This document shows, piece after piece, positions 32,339 to 42,437 of a DNA stretch of 64,000 bases. How positions within the stretch are numbered: position 1 is the first letter of the stretch; each line of letters begins with the position of its first letter. Origin of the DNA: Humibacillus xanthopallidus (GTDB lineage Bacteria; Actinomycetota; Actinomycetes; Actinomycetales; Dermatophilaceae). The notes under the pieces are model-generated. The model saw nothing but the letters and a program-made list of their open reading frames with translations, was not told where the DNA came from and did no database searches. Where the stretch lies: positions 372,001 to 436,000 of the forward strand of contig NZ_VFQF01000002.1 of NCBI RefSeq assembly GCF_006717145.1, written 5' to 3'. Both the position numbers and the translations under genes were made by a program.

Positions 32339-35206
32339 TCAGTGGTCGGTGCGCTGCTGGGCAGAGCGGGCGACGGCTGCGGCCTGGCCCCGGTTGGACA
32401 CACCGAGCTTGGCCAGAACTCGTCCGACATGGGCGCTCGCGGTCTTCTCCGTGATGAAGAGCGTCGTCGCGATGGCGCGGTCCGTCGCCCCGGTCGCGAT
32501 GAGCTCGAGCACTTCGCGCTCGCGTGGCGTGAGCCGGTTGAGCGGACCCGGCCCTCCTCCATCGAGAGGCAGGCCGACCCGGAACCTGCGCGCGGTTCGC
32601 GTGGCCTGCTCCTCGACCCAGTGCGCGCCCATGGTGTGTGCCTCGTGCCACGTGGCGACGAGCAGCTCCCTGCCTTCCTCCCGCGCGGCGTGGGCGAGGA
32701 GGGCCCGTGCCAGCTCCAGCCGGGGGCGCAGCGCCGTGTAGCGCCCGTGCCGCGCACCGAGAGCGGCTGCCCGCCGACACTCGGCGATGGCCGGATCGCC
32801 GAGCAGCTGCGCTTCGAGGGCCGTGGCGACGGCCAGATGCACGCCGAACCAGCTCTCGACCCAGTCCGCTGAGGAGTGGCTCTGGGCAAAGGCCAGTGCA
32901 TCGGCGGAGAGCCGCACCAGCTCGGCTGACGGTGCCACACCGCCTGCTACGGCGAGTACCCGGGCGCGGAGGCCGTGACACGCTGCCTGCGCGAGGACGA
33001 GCGGCGAGTCGGTGGCCGCAACCTCGAGAAGCATCGCCTCCGTCGTCGAGAGCACGCGCCCGACGTCGCCCCGCTGCTCGTGGGCCTCGATGAGGCGTGG
33101 CGTGTTGTCGATGCCGGGCACGAGCTCGTGCTCCGCGATCGTCTCCTCCTCGAGTGCTGCGGCCGCGGCACCCTCGCCGCGAGCGACGAGAAGCCGCACG
33201 CGGAACCAGCAGTCTCGATAGGTCTGCCGCGCGGGAAGGCACTCGTCGTCGTAGAGCGCTTCGGCGGCAGCGAACTCCCCGTCCTGGATGAGCCATTCGG
33301 CCTCCTGCTCCGCCGCGAAGGCCACGAGCCGGGGCAGGCCGGCCCTCTGTGCCGCGGCGCGCGTCCGCCTCGCCAGCCCGAGACCCTCCTCGGTCTGCCC
33401 CTTTCGGAGCAGCGAGCCCGCCAGCTCCCCGGCCATCTCGAGGGTCAGTCCAGGCTGGTCGGACTGCTCGGCCTCGTGCACCGCGGCGCGGTGGACCTCG
33501 AGGGATTCGTCGCACCGGCCCAGGTCCCACAGGGCGCCGGCCTCCTCCCACCGGGCCTTGGGAACGAGATCGACGGCTCCCAGCGCCGTCGCGACGTCGA
33601 GGGCGCGGTGGGCGAGGGTCAGTGACACGCCGAACCGAAGCATCCGGCTCTCGTGGAAGGCGGCCGCGACGAGCGCCTCGGCGAGCTCACGCGTGGGGGT
33701 GGGCCCCGCCAGGTCGATGGCTCGGTCGAGCGCCTCGCCCTGGTCGAGCACCCCCCGCACCTGGATCCACTCGTTGCCGATCGCGGTGTAGACCCGGCTG
33801 GCCGCGAGGGGGTCGCCGTCGACAGGGAGCAGGTCGACCGCCTGACGCAGCAGGGCATGCACCCGCGCCCGATCACCCTCGTTGGTGAGCACCTTCGCAG
33901 CCAGCCGCGGCAGGTCCGTCCTCGCGAGGTCGGAGCGTTCGGCGGCATCGGGCACCTTGTCCCACAGCTCGAGTGCGCGCTCGAAGTGGTCGGCGGCTGC
34001 GCCCGCACCGTACTGCTTGCCGGCGAGGCCAGCCCACACTGAGGCGTCGAAGGCCAGCGGAACGTCGTGGGCGGCATACGCATGGAGCGCCAGAGCGGCG
34101 CCGTACTGCCATCGCTCAGCGGTCGACCCCGCCTCGACGCGGGCGCGGAGCGCGCGGGCCAGCGCCGCGTGCATCTCGGCCCGCTCCCGGGGAAGCAGCT
34201 CGTCGTGGATCGCTTCGCGCAGCAAGGCATGTCGGAAGGAGAAGCGGTCGCCCCGGCGCACGATGACGTTGCCGTCGAGGATCTCCTGCAGGGCCGCGGA
34301 GAACTGCTCGCCGGTCACGCCCGAGGCGTCCTGCAGCACGTCGACGTCGACGACGGAGCCGCCGACCGAGGCGAGCCGGGCAAGGCGAGCCGATGGGGCG
34401 GTGAGCCGGTCGACGTGCCGCAGGAGCAGGTCACGCAGGGGCCCTGGCACGCCGTCGCCGTGCGCGTCGAGCAGCTCCTCGACGAAGAGGGGGTTGCCCT
34501 CGGAGCGCTCCACCAGCGACGCGATCGTCCCGAGGTCCAGCTCCCGGCCCGTGCGGCGGCGTCCGAGCTCGGCGATCGGCTTCGCCTCGAGGGCGGGGAG
34601 CTCGAGGTGCACCGACCCGGGGCTCCTGCCCAGCTCGACGAGGACGGGGCGGAGCGGGTGGTGGCGGCCCAGCTCCTCGGTGCGGTAGGTGAGGCCGAGC
34701 AGGAGCGGGGCGCGGCACGTCCGGAGGACGGCGAGCGCCCAGCTGCGCACGGACTCGTCGGCCCAGTGCAGGTCCTCGAGCACGAGCACGAAGGGGGCGA
34801 CCTCGGCGAGCGACTCGGCGGCGTCGAGCAGCCTCGCCAGGGAGCCGGCAGCTGCGGAGGGCGCGGTGCTCGCCAGCCAGGCTGCCGAGCTCGGCAGTGT
34901 GGCCGGGTCGGAGACGTTGCGGTGCACATGGCTGCGGAGTGCCTGGACGACCGGGCCGAGGGCCACACCGGTTGCCAGGTCGAGACAGTGGCCGACGGTG
35001 AACCCGAGACCGAGTGCCGAAGCGCGCGAGTCCAGGGCGTGCACGAGGGTGGTCTTGCCCATGCCGGCGTCGCCGCTGATCAGGAGGGCGCGCGCGTGCG
35101 GCTGTCCCGACGTCGTGTCAGCGAGGGTCGCGCGCAGGAGCTCGTCGGCCAGGGCGAGCTCCTCGTCCCGACCGACGGGTTCCTCCAGGTCGAACGCTCG
35201 CGTCAT
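32339..35206 (-). CDS. large ATP-binding LuxR-family regulator
   Basis: Predicted 955-residue LAL-type transcriptional activator. The N-terminal NTPase carries Walker A GDAGMGKTT near residue 45 and Walker B VLVLEDLHWAD; the middle 500 residues are helical, TPR-like repeats; the C-terminus is a LuxR helix-turn-helix (LTPREREVLELIATGATDRA then IATTLFITEKTASAHV). Such proteins act as ATP-dependent, ligand-responsive switches for secondary metabolism or carbon use. Targets cannot be inferred from neighbours, because the adjacent genes belong to other processes. A gene for a small secreted protein lies 86 bp upstream on the same strand and is the nearest candidate target. Confidence 0.9.
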   Translation of the reverse strand: MTRAFDLEEPVGRDEELALADELLRATLADTTSGQPHARALLISGDAGMGKTTLVHALDSRASALGLGFTVGHCLDLATGVALGPVVQALRSHVHRNVSDPATLPSSAAWLASTAPSAAAGSLARLLDAAESLAEVAPFVLVLEDLHWADESVRSWALAVLRTCRAPLLLGLTYRTEELGRHHPLRPVLVELGRSPGSVHLELPALEAKPIAELGRRRTGRELDLGTIASLVERSEGNPLFVEELLDAHGDGVPGPLRDLLLRHVDRLTAPSARLARLASVGGSVVDVDVLQDASGVTGEQFSAALQEILDGNVIVRRGDRFSFRHALLREAIHDELLPRERAEMHAALARALRARVEAGSTAERWQYGAALALHAYAAHDVPLAFDASVWAGLAGKQYGAGAAADHFERALELWDKVPDAAERSDLARTDLPRLAAKVLTNEGDRARVHALLRQAVDLLPVDGDPLAASRVYTAIGNEWIQVRGVLDQGEALDRAIDLAGPTPTRELAEALVAAAFHESRMLRFGVSLTLAHRALDVATALGAVDLVPKARWEEAGALWDLGRCDESLEVHRAAVHEAEQSDQPGLTLEMAGELAGSLLRKGQTEEGLGLARRTRAAAQRAGLPRLVAFAAEQEAEWLIQDGEFAAAEALYDDECLPARQTYRDCWFRVRLLVARGEGAAAAALEEETIAEHELVPGIDNTPRLIEAHEQRGDVGRVLSTTEAMLLEVAATDSPLVLAQAACHGLRARVLAVAGGVAPSAELVRLSADALAFAQSHSSADWVESWFGVHLAVATALEAQLLGDPAIAECRRAAALGARHGRYTALRPRLELARALLAHAAREEGRELLVATWHEAHTMGAHWVEEQATRTARRFRVGLPLDGGGPGPLNRLTPREREVLELIATGATDRAIATTLFITEKTASAHVGRVLAKLGVSNRGQAAAVARSAQQRTDH

Positions 35207-35291
35207 GAGCCACTCCCCGCCAGTCCCCCCCGCCGGTCCGCGCGGCCCCCACCACGCTTTGTCCAGCGTAGGTCTGACGAGGGCGCGGCGT

Positions 35292-35528
35292 TCAGAGGAC
35301 GGCAGAAGCCGGCACGTTGAGGATGAGGACGAGCTCGTTGTGAACGGAGCGCTGATGGGTGTCTGCGTACTGCAGGCGCAGGTGGTGGAGCAGCGAGTCG
35401 GTGCGGACGTCGCTGACGGTGCCGTTCTTCGGCACGCCGTCGCGGATCGGCCCAGCCTGGGCAGTGCCGGCGGAGGCGGCGAGTGCCACTGCGGCGAGCA
35501 GTCCGACTGCGGTCTGGCGAGCGTTCAT
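35292..35528 (-). CDS. small secreted protein of unknown function
   Basis: Predicted 78-residue protein beginning MNARQTAVGLLAAVALAASA with cleavage near AQA-G, so about 53 residues are exported. The mature part (GPIRDGVPKNGTVSDVRTDS and onward) is hydrophilic, His-rich in the middle (LLHHLRLQY) and has no cysteines. An AGGGAGAA ribosome site precedes the ATG at 35528. I do not recognise a family. It lies directly upstream of the LuxR-family gene in the same direction. Confidence 0.7.
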   Translation of the reverse strand: MNARQTAVGLLAAVALAASAGTAQAGPIRDGVPKNGTVSDVRTDSLLHHLRLQYADTHQRSVHNELVLILNVPASAVL

Positions 35529-35797
35529 GAGGGTTCTCCCTGAGTGGTGTGGCGGCCTCGTTGCCGCCTCTTCCACGGTTCCGCGCAGGAGCACCCCTGC
35601 ACATCGGGAGAACTCCCACACCTCGCGCTGGGGCCGCCCTCCTGCGACGGTGGTGACGAGCCCGCAGGAACCGGGCGCCGTCCTCGGCCGCCCGGCGGTG
35701 CCACAGGGCGACACGGTGGGTAAGCGTTCTGTGGCGGTTCCCAGACATAACTGGTTGATTGGCTTTCACAACCCGTCCAGCGCAGGAAGGTGCACCG
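35529..35797. promoter_or_regulatory. divergent control region of formate dehydrogenase and small secreted protein
   Basis: About 270 bp between divergent genes. The right end turns AT-richer (CATAACTGGTTGATTGGC at about 35746-35763), as expected for the fdhA promoter, and AGGAAGG at 35784-35790 is its ribosome site. I could not identify a confident operator or riboswitch. Confidence 0.4.
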
Positions 35798-38700
35798 GTG
35801 GATCCGAAGAAGACGCTCCTGTCGTGGCCCGTCGTCCGGCAGCTCCGCTCCGGTGACTTCCTCGGTCGCGGGCCCTCGGTGACGTCGGCCCGCACGCGTG
35901 GCCTCGAGCCGCGCACGTCGACCGCCGACAAGGTCGTCCAGAGCGTCTGCCCCTACTGCGCCGTCGGTTGTGGGCAGCGTGTCTTCGTCAAGGACGGGCG
36001 CGTCGTCCAGATCGAGGGTGACCCGGACTCGCCGGTCTCGCGAGGGCGCCTGTGCCCCAAGGGATCTGCGAGCGAGCAGCTCGTCAACAACCCCGGCCGC
36101 CAGCGCAAGGCGCTCTACCGCCGTCCCGGCGGCGCCGACTGGGAGCCGATCGAGCTGTCCACCGCCGTCGAGATGATCGCGCAGCGCTTCGTCGAGTCGC
36201 GTCGGCGCACGTGGCAGGACCACGACGAGCACGGGCGTCCGCTGCGCCGCACGATGGGCATCGCGTCCCTCGGCGGGGCGACGCTCGACAATGAGGAGAA
36301 CTACCTCATCAAGAAGCTCTTCACCGCAGCAGGCGCCATCCAGATCGAGAACCAAGCACGTATTTGACACTCCTCCACGGTCCCCAGTCTGGGGTCCTCG
36401 TTCGGGCGCGGCGGCGCCACGCAGTACGTGCAGGACCTGTCCAACGCCGACTGCATCGTCATCCAGGGATCGAACATGGCCGAGTGTCATCCGGTCGCCT
36501 ACCAGTGGGTGACGGAGGCACGTCTCAAGGGCGCCAAGGTCATCCACATCGACCCGCGCTTCACGCGGACGTCGGCGACCGCCGACAAGCACATCCCGAT
36601 CCGCGCCGGCAGCGACGTCGTGCTGCTCGGCGCCCTCATCAAGTTCATTCTCGACAACGAGCTGTACTTCAAGGAGTACGTCGTCGCGTACACGAACGCC
36701 GCGACCCTGGTGAACGAGGACTTCCAGGACACCGAGGACCTCGACGGGCTCTTCTCCGGCTACGACGACGAGTTGGGCAGCTACGCGCCCGACACCTGGG
36801 CCTACGCGAGCAGCGACGGCGAGGGCGACGAGTCGCCCGGCACCATCGGTGGGCCCGCGGCCGGGCACGAGCACGGCCAGAGCCAGTCGGAGCGGTCAGC
36901 CGGTGACCAGCACGGCTCCGGCGGCCCGGCGCTCGAGCATGCCCGCGTCCTGCGCGACGAGACGCTGCAGGACCCCAACACCGTCTTCCAGATCCTCAAG
37001 CGGCACTACGCCCGCTACACGCCCGAGATGGTGGCCGACACGTGCGGCATCAACGTCGACGACTTCAACTACCTCGCCAAGGCGGTCACGGAGAACAGCG
37101 GCCGCGAGCGCACGACGGCCTTCGTCTACGCGGTGGGCTGGACCCAGCACACCCTCGGTGCGCAGTTCATCCGCACGGCCGCGATCGTGCAGCTGCTCCT
37201 CGGCAACATGGGGCGCCCGGGCGGCGGCATCATGGCGCTGCGCGGGCACGCGAGCATCCAGGGCTCGACCGACATCCCCACGCTCTACAACATCCTCCCG
37301 GGCTACCTCGCGATGCCCGTGGCCGGCCTCCACGACACGTGGGAGGACTACGTCGGCGCGATCGGCAACAAGGAGCAGAAGGGCTTCTGGGCCAACGCCG
37401 ACACGTATGCCGTCAGCCTCCTCAAGGCGTGGTGGGGCAAGGCCGCGACGGCTGAGAACGACTGGCGCTTCGACTACCTCCCGCGTCTCTCCGGGGCCCA
37501 CGGCACCTACCAGACGACGATGGCGATGCTCGACGGCGAGGTCGAGGGCTACTTCCTCCTCGGACAGAACCCTGCCGTCGGGTCGGCCCACGGCCGCATG
37601 CAGCGTCAGGCCATGGCGAAGCTCAAGTGGCTCGTCGTGCGTGACTTCAACATGATCGAGTCGGCCACCTTCTGGAAGGACGGCCCCGAGATCGCCTCGG
37701 GCGAGCTCACGACCGAGGGCATCGAGACCGAGGTCTTCTTCCTGCCCGCCGCAGCGCACACGGAGAAGAGCGGGTCGTTCACCCAGACCCAGCGGATGCT
37801 CCAGTGGCACCACCAGGCGGTGCAGCCACCCGGTGACTGCCAGAGCGAGCTGCAGTTCTTCTTCGAGCTGGGCCGCCGGGTGCGCGAGCTGCTCGCCGAC
37901 TCGACCGACGAGCGCGACCGTCCCCTGCTCGACCTCACGTGGGACTACCCCGCCGACGAGAACGGCGACCCCGACGCCGAGGCGGTGCTCGCCGAGATCA
38001 ACGGCCGTCACCTGACGGGCGACAAGGCGGGACAGCCTCTTTCGGCCTACACGGAGATGAAGGCCGACGGCTCCACCGACGGCGGCTGCTGGATCTACAC
38101 CGGCGTCTACGCCGACGGCGTCAACCACGCCGCCGACCGCAAGCCCGGCCAGGAGCAGGACCTCACGGCGCTCGAGTGGGGCTGGGCGTGGCCGGCCAAC
38201 CGTCGCATCCTCTACAACCGCGCCTCGGCCGACCCCGAGGGCAAGCCGTGGAGCGAGCGCAAGAAGTACATCTGGTGGGACGAGGAGCAGGGCAGGTGGA
38301 CGGGGCACGACGTGCCCGACTTCGTGCCCGACAAGGCGCCGAGCTACCGTCCGGAGCCCGGCACGGGCGGCGCTGCGGGGCTCGCGGGCGATGACCCCTT
38401 CGTCATGCAGGCCGACGGCAAGGGCTGGCTCTTCGCGCCCAAGGGCATGCTCGACGGGCCGCTCCCGACGCACTACGAGCCGCAGGAGTCACCCGTCCGC
38501 AACCCGCTCTATGCCCAGCAGTCGAACCCGGCCCGCAAGGTCTTCCCCCGCAAGGACAACCTGTGGAGCCCGTCCGGTGACGAGCCGGGCGCCGACGTCT
38601 ACCCGTTCGTCTTCACGACCTACCGCCTCACCGAGCACCACACGGCCGGCGGCATGAGCCGCTGGCTGCCCTACCTGTCGGAGCTGCAGCCGGAGTTCTT

Positions 38701-39124
38701 CTGCGAGGTCTCACCCGAGCTCGCCGCGGAGCGGGGCCTCGAGAACGGCGGTTGGGCGACGATCGTCTCGGGCCGCGCCGCGATCGAGGCCCGGGTCATG
38801 GTGACCGAGCGGATGACACCGCTCGTCATCCGGGGCCGCACGATCCACCAGGTCGGCCTGCCCTACCACTGGGGTGTCGGCGGCAACGCGGTCGTCAGCG
38901 GCGACGCGGCCAACGACCTGCTCGGGGTCGCGCTCGACCCCAACGTGCAGATCCAGGAGAGCAAGGCCGGCTCTTGCGACATCGTGCCCGGTCGGCGCCC
39001 CACGGGTGAGGCGCTCCTGCGGCTCGTCGCCGAGTACCAGTCACGCGCGGGCAGCACCGTCATGACGGGCAACGAGCTGCGCACCGGCCACCCTGAGTCA
39101 ACCCCCGACACGAGAGGAGGCTGA
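35798..39124 (+). CDS. fdhA: formate dehydrogenase catalytic subunit, selenocysteine-containing
   Basis: Predicted 1108-residue molybdenum/tungsten bis-MGD formate dehydrogenase. An N-terminal [4Fe-4S] motif uses Cys51, Cys54, Cys58 and Cys86 with the conserved Lys88. An in-frame TGA at 36365-36367 falls exactly at the catalytic site, reading QARI-U-HSSTVPSLGSSF, so residue 190 is selenocysteine followed by the conserved His191. Both flanks stay in one frame and match known Sec-formate dehydrogenases. A Gly/Ser/His-rich insert lies near residues 330-375. The GTG at 35798 follows AGGAAGG; no Tat signal is visible, suggesting a cytoplasmic active site. It heads an operon with fdhB and the membrane subunit, and the Sec machinery is encoded 2-10 kb downstream. 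Confidence 0.95.
36365..36400 (+). promoter_or_regulatory. bacterial SECIS element
   Basis: Immediately after the UGA, GGTCCCCA (36379-36386) pairs with TGGGGTCC (36390-36397), leaving a GTC apical loop and one T-T mismatch. The loop begins 20 nt after the UGA and shows the AGUCUG context seen in E. coli fdhF (AGGUCUG). This is the expected SelB-binding hairpin. Confidence 0.85.
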
Positions 39125-39127
39125 CCG

Positions 39128-40207
39128 ATGGGCTTCTGGCGCAACCAGCTCTCAGGGCCGACCGATCCCGCGGCCGATGCCGCGTGGGACCGGCGCGAGC
39201 CGCGCAAGGGCTTCTTCACCGACACCTCCATCTGCATCGGCTGCAAGGCCTGCGAGGTGGCGTGCAAGGAGTGGAACCACGTGCCCGAGGACGGGCTCGA
39301 CCTGCTCAACCAGTCCTACGACAACACCGGTGCGCTCGGGGCGAGCACGTGGCGCCACGTGGCCTTCGTCGAGCAGTCGAGCGAGCGCATCGAGCAGGCC
39401 CGCGAGTCGGGTCGCCGGCTCGTCCAGCTCGGTATGCCGTCCGTGCGCACTGCGCCCGAGCCCCCTCTCATGGGTGGTGGCGTCACGACCACCGACCCGG
39501 CGGTGCCCGACCTGCGCTGGCTCATGGCATCCGACGTGTGCAAGCACTGCACGCACGCGGCCTGTCTCGACGTGTGCCCGACCGGGTCGCTCTTCCGCAC
39601 CGAGTTCGGCACCGTCGTCGTGCAGGACGACGTCTGCAACGGCTGCGGCTACTGCGTCGCGGCCTGCCCGTTCGGCGTCATCGAGCGCCGGAGCGGTCAC
39701 GAGGGTCACGAGAAGGGCGCCCGGTCGCACGGCATCAGCATCAAGGGGTCCGGGGGGTCGGGCGACACGAGCAGGGGTTCGCACCAGAACCCCCCGTCCC
39801 ACGCCGAGACCAACGGCGAGGTGAAGAACGTCGGCATCGCCCAGAAGTGCACGCTCTGCTACGACCGGCTCGGAGCCGGCCAGACTCCCGCCTGTGCGCA
39901 GGCCTGTCCGACGACCTCGATCAAGTTCGGCGACCTCGACGAGATGCGCGCCACGGCCCGCGCCCGGGTCGCCGAGCTGCACGAGCTCGGCTACCCCGAG
40001 GCTCGGCTCTACGGCGTCGACGAGCACGACGGTGTCGGCGGCACCGGCTCCACGTTCCTGCTGCTCGACGAGCCCGAGGTCTACGGGCTGCCGCCGGACC
40101 CGCGGGTCACGACCGCCGACCTGCCCGACATGTTCCGCAAGGCCGGCTACGCGGGGCTGACGATGCTCGGTCTGGCCGCGGCAGCGTTCGTCGGGAGGCG
40201 TCGATGA
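39128..40207 (+). CDS. fdhB: formate dehydrogenase iron-sulfur subunit
   Basis: Predicted 359-residue electron-transfer subunit with four [4Fe-4S] clusters. The cysteine groups are visible as ICIGCKACEVACKEW (Cys36, 39, 42, 46), CKHCTHAACLDVCP, CNGCGYCVAACPF and CTLCYDRLGAGQTPACAQAC. A hydrophilic Gly/Ser/His-rich insert of about 45 residues separates the third and fourth groups, longer than usual. The C-terminus ends in a short hydrophobic helix (GLTMLGLAAAAFVG) that could contact the membrane subunit. It starts 3 bp after fdhA, behind AGAGGAGG, and overlaps the next gene. Confidence 0.93.
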   Translation: MGFWRNQLSGPTDPAADAAWDRREPRKGFFTDTSICIGCKACEVACKEWNHVPEDGLDLLNQSYDNTGALGASTWRHVAFVEQSSERIEQARESGRRLVQLGMPSVRTAPEPPLMGGGVTTTDPAVPDLRWLMASDVCKHCTHAACLDVCPTGSLFRTEFGTVVVQDDVCNGCGYCVAACPFGVIERRSGHEGHEKGARSHGISIKGSGGSGDTSRGSHQNPPSHAETNGEVKNVGIAQKCTLCYDRLGAGQTPACAQACPTTSIKFGDLDEMRATARARVAELHELGYPEARLYGVDEHDGVGGTGSTFLLLDEPEVYGLPPDPRVTTADLPDMFRKAGYAGLTMLGLAAAAFVGRRR

Positions 40208-41310
40208 CGGTCAACCCCTTCGACGCAGACCGCCCCCCGGAGCGCGCGCGCCGCGGCAACGGCGAGCGAAAGCGCAACGGCCAGAACGGCGCCCGCCGCC
40301 GCGACGAGTCGCTCATGGTGCCCGATGTGTCGTTCGACAGCTACTACGGCCGCCACATCGTCAAGCCCGCGCCGTGGGAGAAGGAGATCGCGGCATACCT
40401 CTTCCTCGGCGGTGTGGCCGGCGGGTCGGCACTGCTCGCGGCAGGGGGTCGCGCCCTCGGCTACCCGGCGCTGCAGCGCGTCGGGCGAGTGGGGGCCATG
40501 GGGGCTGCGGCGCTCGGTGGTGCCGCGCTCGCCAAGGACCTCGGCAAGCCGAGCCGGGCCCTCAACATGATGCGCACCGTCAAGCTCACCTCGCCGATGT
40601 CGGTCGGCTCGTGGATCCTCACTGCCTTCAGCGGGTTCTCGGGCCTGGCCCTCGCCTCCGAGGTGACGCAGGCCATCGCCGCCCGGAGCCAGGGTGGGGT
40701 CGGGGGTGGCTCCGCCGTCGCTCGCGTGGCCCGTGTGCTCGAGCTCGTGGACGGGCCCGCGACGGTGGGTTCGGCACTCTTCGCACCGCCCCTCGCGGCA
40801 TACACCGCAGTGCTGCTCGCCGACACGGCCACCCCGACCTGGCACGAGTCCTACCGTGAGCTGCCCTTCGTCTTCGTCAGCTCCGCCAACCTCGCGGCCG
40901 CCGGGCTCGCTCTGGTCGCGGTGCCGACGGCGCAGAACGGGCCGGCGCGGCGGCTCGCCGCCGTCAGTGCGGTGGCCGAGACCCTCGCGTTCGAGCGGAT
41001 GCAGGACAAGCTCGGCCCGACGCTGTCGGAGCCGCTGCGCACGGGCAAGGCCGGGCGGCTGGTTCGGGCGAGCAAGGCCCTGACGATCGCGGGCGCCGTC
41101 GGCTCCGTCGCGCTGGGGCGCAGTCGGGTGGCGGCCGCGGTGAGCGGCCTTGCCCTCATGGCAGGTTCGGCCTGTCTGCGATTCGGCGTCTTCGAAGCGG
41201 GCCTGGCATCGGCGATCGACCCGAAGTACACCGTCGAACCCCAGCGGGAGCGGCTGGAACGCCGCCGCGCCGCGGGTGTCGTCGACGACTCCATCACGAC
41301 GGCGCGATAG
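40204..41310 (+). CDS. NrfD-type membrane subunit of formate dehydrogenase
   Basis: Predicted 368-residue integral membrane protein of the NrfD/PsrC family with about eight helices. KPAPWEKEIAAYLFLGGVAG is the family's N-terminal signature, and MSVGSWILTAFSGFSGLAL follows. It would pass electrons from FdhB to menaquinone. The first 40 residues are an Arg/Asn-rich cytoplasmic extension. The ATG overlaps the fdhB stop (ATGA), so translation is coupled. The stop codon lies within the loop of a hairpin shared with convergent selD. Confidence 0.9.
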   Translation: MTVNPFDADRPPERARRGNGERKRNGQNGARRRDESLMVPDVSFDSYYGRHIVKPAPWEKEIAAYLFLGGVAGGSALLAAGGRALGYPALQRVGRVGAMGAAALGGAALAKDLGKPSRALNMMRTVKLTSPMSVGSWILTAFSGFSGLALASEVTQAIAARSQGGVGGGSAVARVARVLELVDGPATVGSALFAPPLAAYTAVLLADTATPTWHESYRELPFVFVSSANLAAAGLALVAVPTAQNGPARRLAAVSAVAETLAFERMQDKLGPTLSEPLRTGKAGRLVRASKALTIAGAVGSVALGRSRVAAAVSGLALMAGSACLRFGVFEAGLASAIDPKYTVEPQRERLERRRAAGVVDDSITTAR

Positions 41311-41320
41311 CGCGCCGTCG
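41297..41320. terminator. hairpin between fdh operon and selD
   Basis: CGACGGCGCG (41297-41306) and its exact complement (41311-41320) flank a 4-nt ATAG loop. The hairpin overlaps the end of the membrane subunit gene and sits 4 bp from the selD stop, so it can terminate both converging transcripts. Confidence 0.85.
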
Positions 41321-41324
41321 CAGG

Positions 41325-42329
41325 TCACCGCACGTTGATGGCGGCCCCGGTGCGCGCGGTGAACACGCCGATGACGGTGCCCCCGGGCATCTCGCCGGCG
41401 ACGAGCAGTCCACCGCTCGTCTGGGCATCGGCGAGCAGGATGAGGTCCTCGTCGGACACGGCCGCCTCGAGGTGGGGTCGCACCCAGTCGAGGTTGCGCC
41501 TGCTGCCGCCGGGCACGAAGCCCTCCCGCAGCGACTCCCGAGCCCCCTCGAGGTAGGGCACGGCGCGGGCGTCGATGACGGCCGACACCCCCGACGCCCG
41601 AGCCATCTTGTAGAGGTGCCCGAGCAGCCCGAAGCCGGTGACGTCCGTCGCGGCCCTCACGCCCGCCGCGAGGGCCGCGGAGCTCGCCGTGTCGTTGAGG
41701 GCGACCATCGACTCCACGGCGTGAGAGAAGACCTCGCCGGTCGCTTTGTGACGGTTGTTGAGGACGCCGACCCCGAGCGGCTTGGTCAGGCTTATCGGGA
41801 GGCCGGCTTGTGCAGCATCGTTGCGCAGCAAGCGATTCGGGTCGGCCAGCCCGGTGACGGCCATGCCGTACTTCGGCTCCGGGTCGTCGATGCTGTGGCC
41901 GCCGGCGACCGGGCACCCGGCGAGGCGAGCGACGTCGAGGCCGCCCCGCAGCACCTCCTGCGCGAGCTCCGGCGGGAGCACGTCGCGGGGCCAGCCGAGC
42001 AGGTTGACGGCGAGGATCGGGCGCCCGCCCATCGCATAGATGTCGGAGAGGGCGTTGGCTGCCGCGATGCGGCCCCAGTCGTAGGCGTCGTCGACGACGG
42101 GCGTGAAGAAGTCGGCAGTCGCGAGCACCGCGATGTCGCCGTGCGGCCCGCCCTCGATGCGGACCGCGGCCGCGTCGTCGCCGTCGTCGAGACCGACGAG
42201 CAGGTCGGCCGACCCGATCCCCACGAGGCCGCGCACCATGTCCTCCAGCTCCCCTGGGGGGATCTTGCAGGCACAGCCCCCGCCGTGGGCGTACTGGGTG
42301 AGCCGGGTCGTCGCGGGTGAGGTCGTCAC
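41325..42329 (-). CDS. selD: selenide, water dikinase (selenophosphate synthetase)
   Basis: Predicted 334-residue SelD, which makes selenophosphate from selenide and ATP for selenocysteine synthesis. The glycine-rich active-site loop AHGGGCACKIPP carries Cys19 and Lys22 (matching E. coli Cys17 and Lys20), so this copy uses Cys and not Sec. GDDAAAVRI, LATADFFTPVVDD, NALSDIYAMGG and AGGHSIDDPEPKYG are further family motifs. The GTG at 42329 fits the family N-terminus; open frame beyond it crosses the tRNA-Sec gene and is not used. Unusually it faces the fdh operon, while selA and selB lie on the other strand behind the tRNA. Confidence 0.94.
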   Translation of the reverse strand: MTTSPATTRLTQYAHGGGCACKIPPGELEDMVRGLVGIGSADLLVGLDDGDDAAAVRIEGGPHGDIAVLATADFFTPVVDDAYDWGRIAAANALSDIYAMGGRPILAVNLLGWPRDVLPPELAQEVLRGGLDVARLAGCPVAGGHSIDDPEPKYGMAVTGLADPNRLLRNDAAQAGLPISLTKPLGVGVLNNRHKATGEVFSHAVESMVALNDTASSAALAAGVRAATDVTGFGLLGHLYKMARASGVSAVIDARAVPYLEGARESLREGFVPGGSRRNLDWVRPHLEAAVSDEDLILLADAQTSGGLLVAGEMPGGTVIGVFTARTGAAINVR

Positions 42330-42437
42330 CCGTCGACTGTATGCGGACCGCTCGCTCCCAGAGCGCCGCCCGGTCGGTCGAGACCGCAGTCCCGACCCGT
42401 GCGCGCCCGGGCCGCCGGACTGGGTACGGTGGCGCGT

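Noticed and set aside
35798-36367. fdhA as a pseudogene or as two separate genes
   Set aside because: The internal TGA is at the selenocysteine position, a SECIS-like hairpin follows and all sel genes are present.
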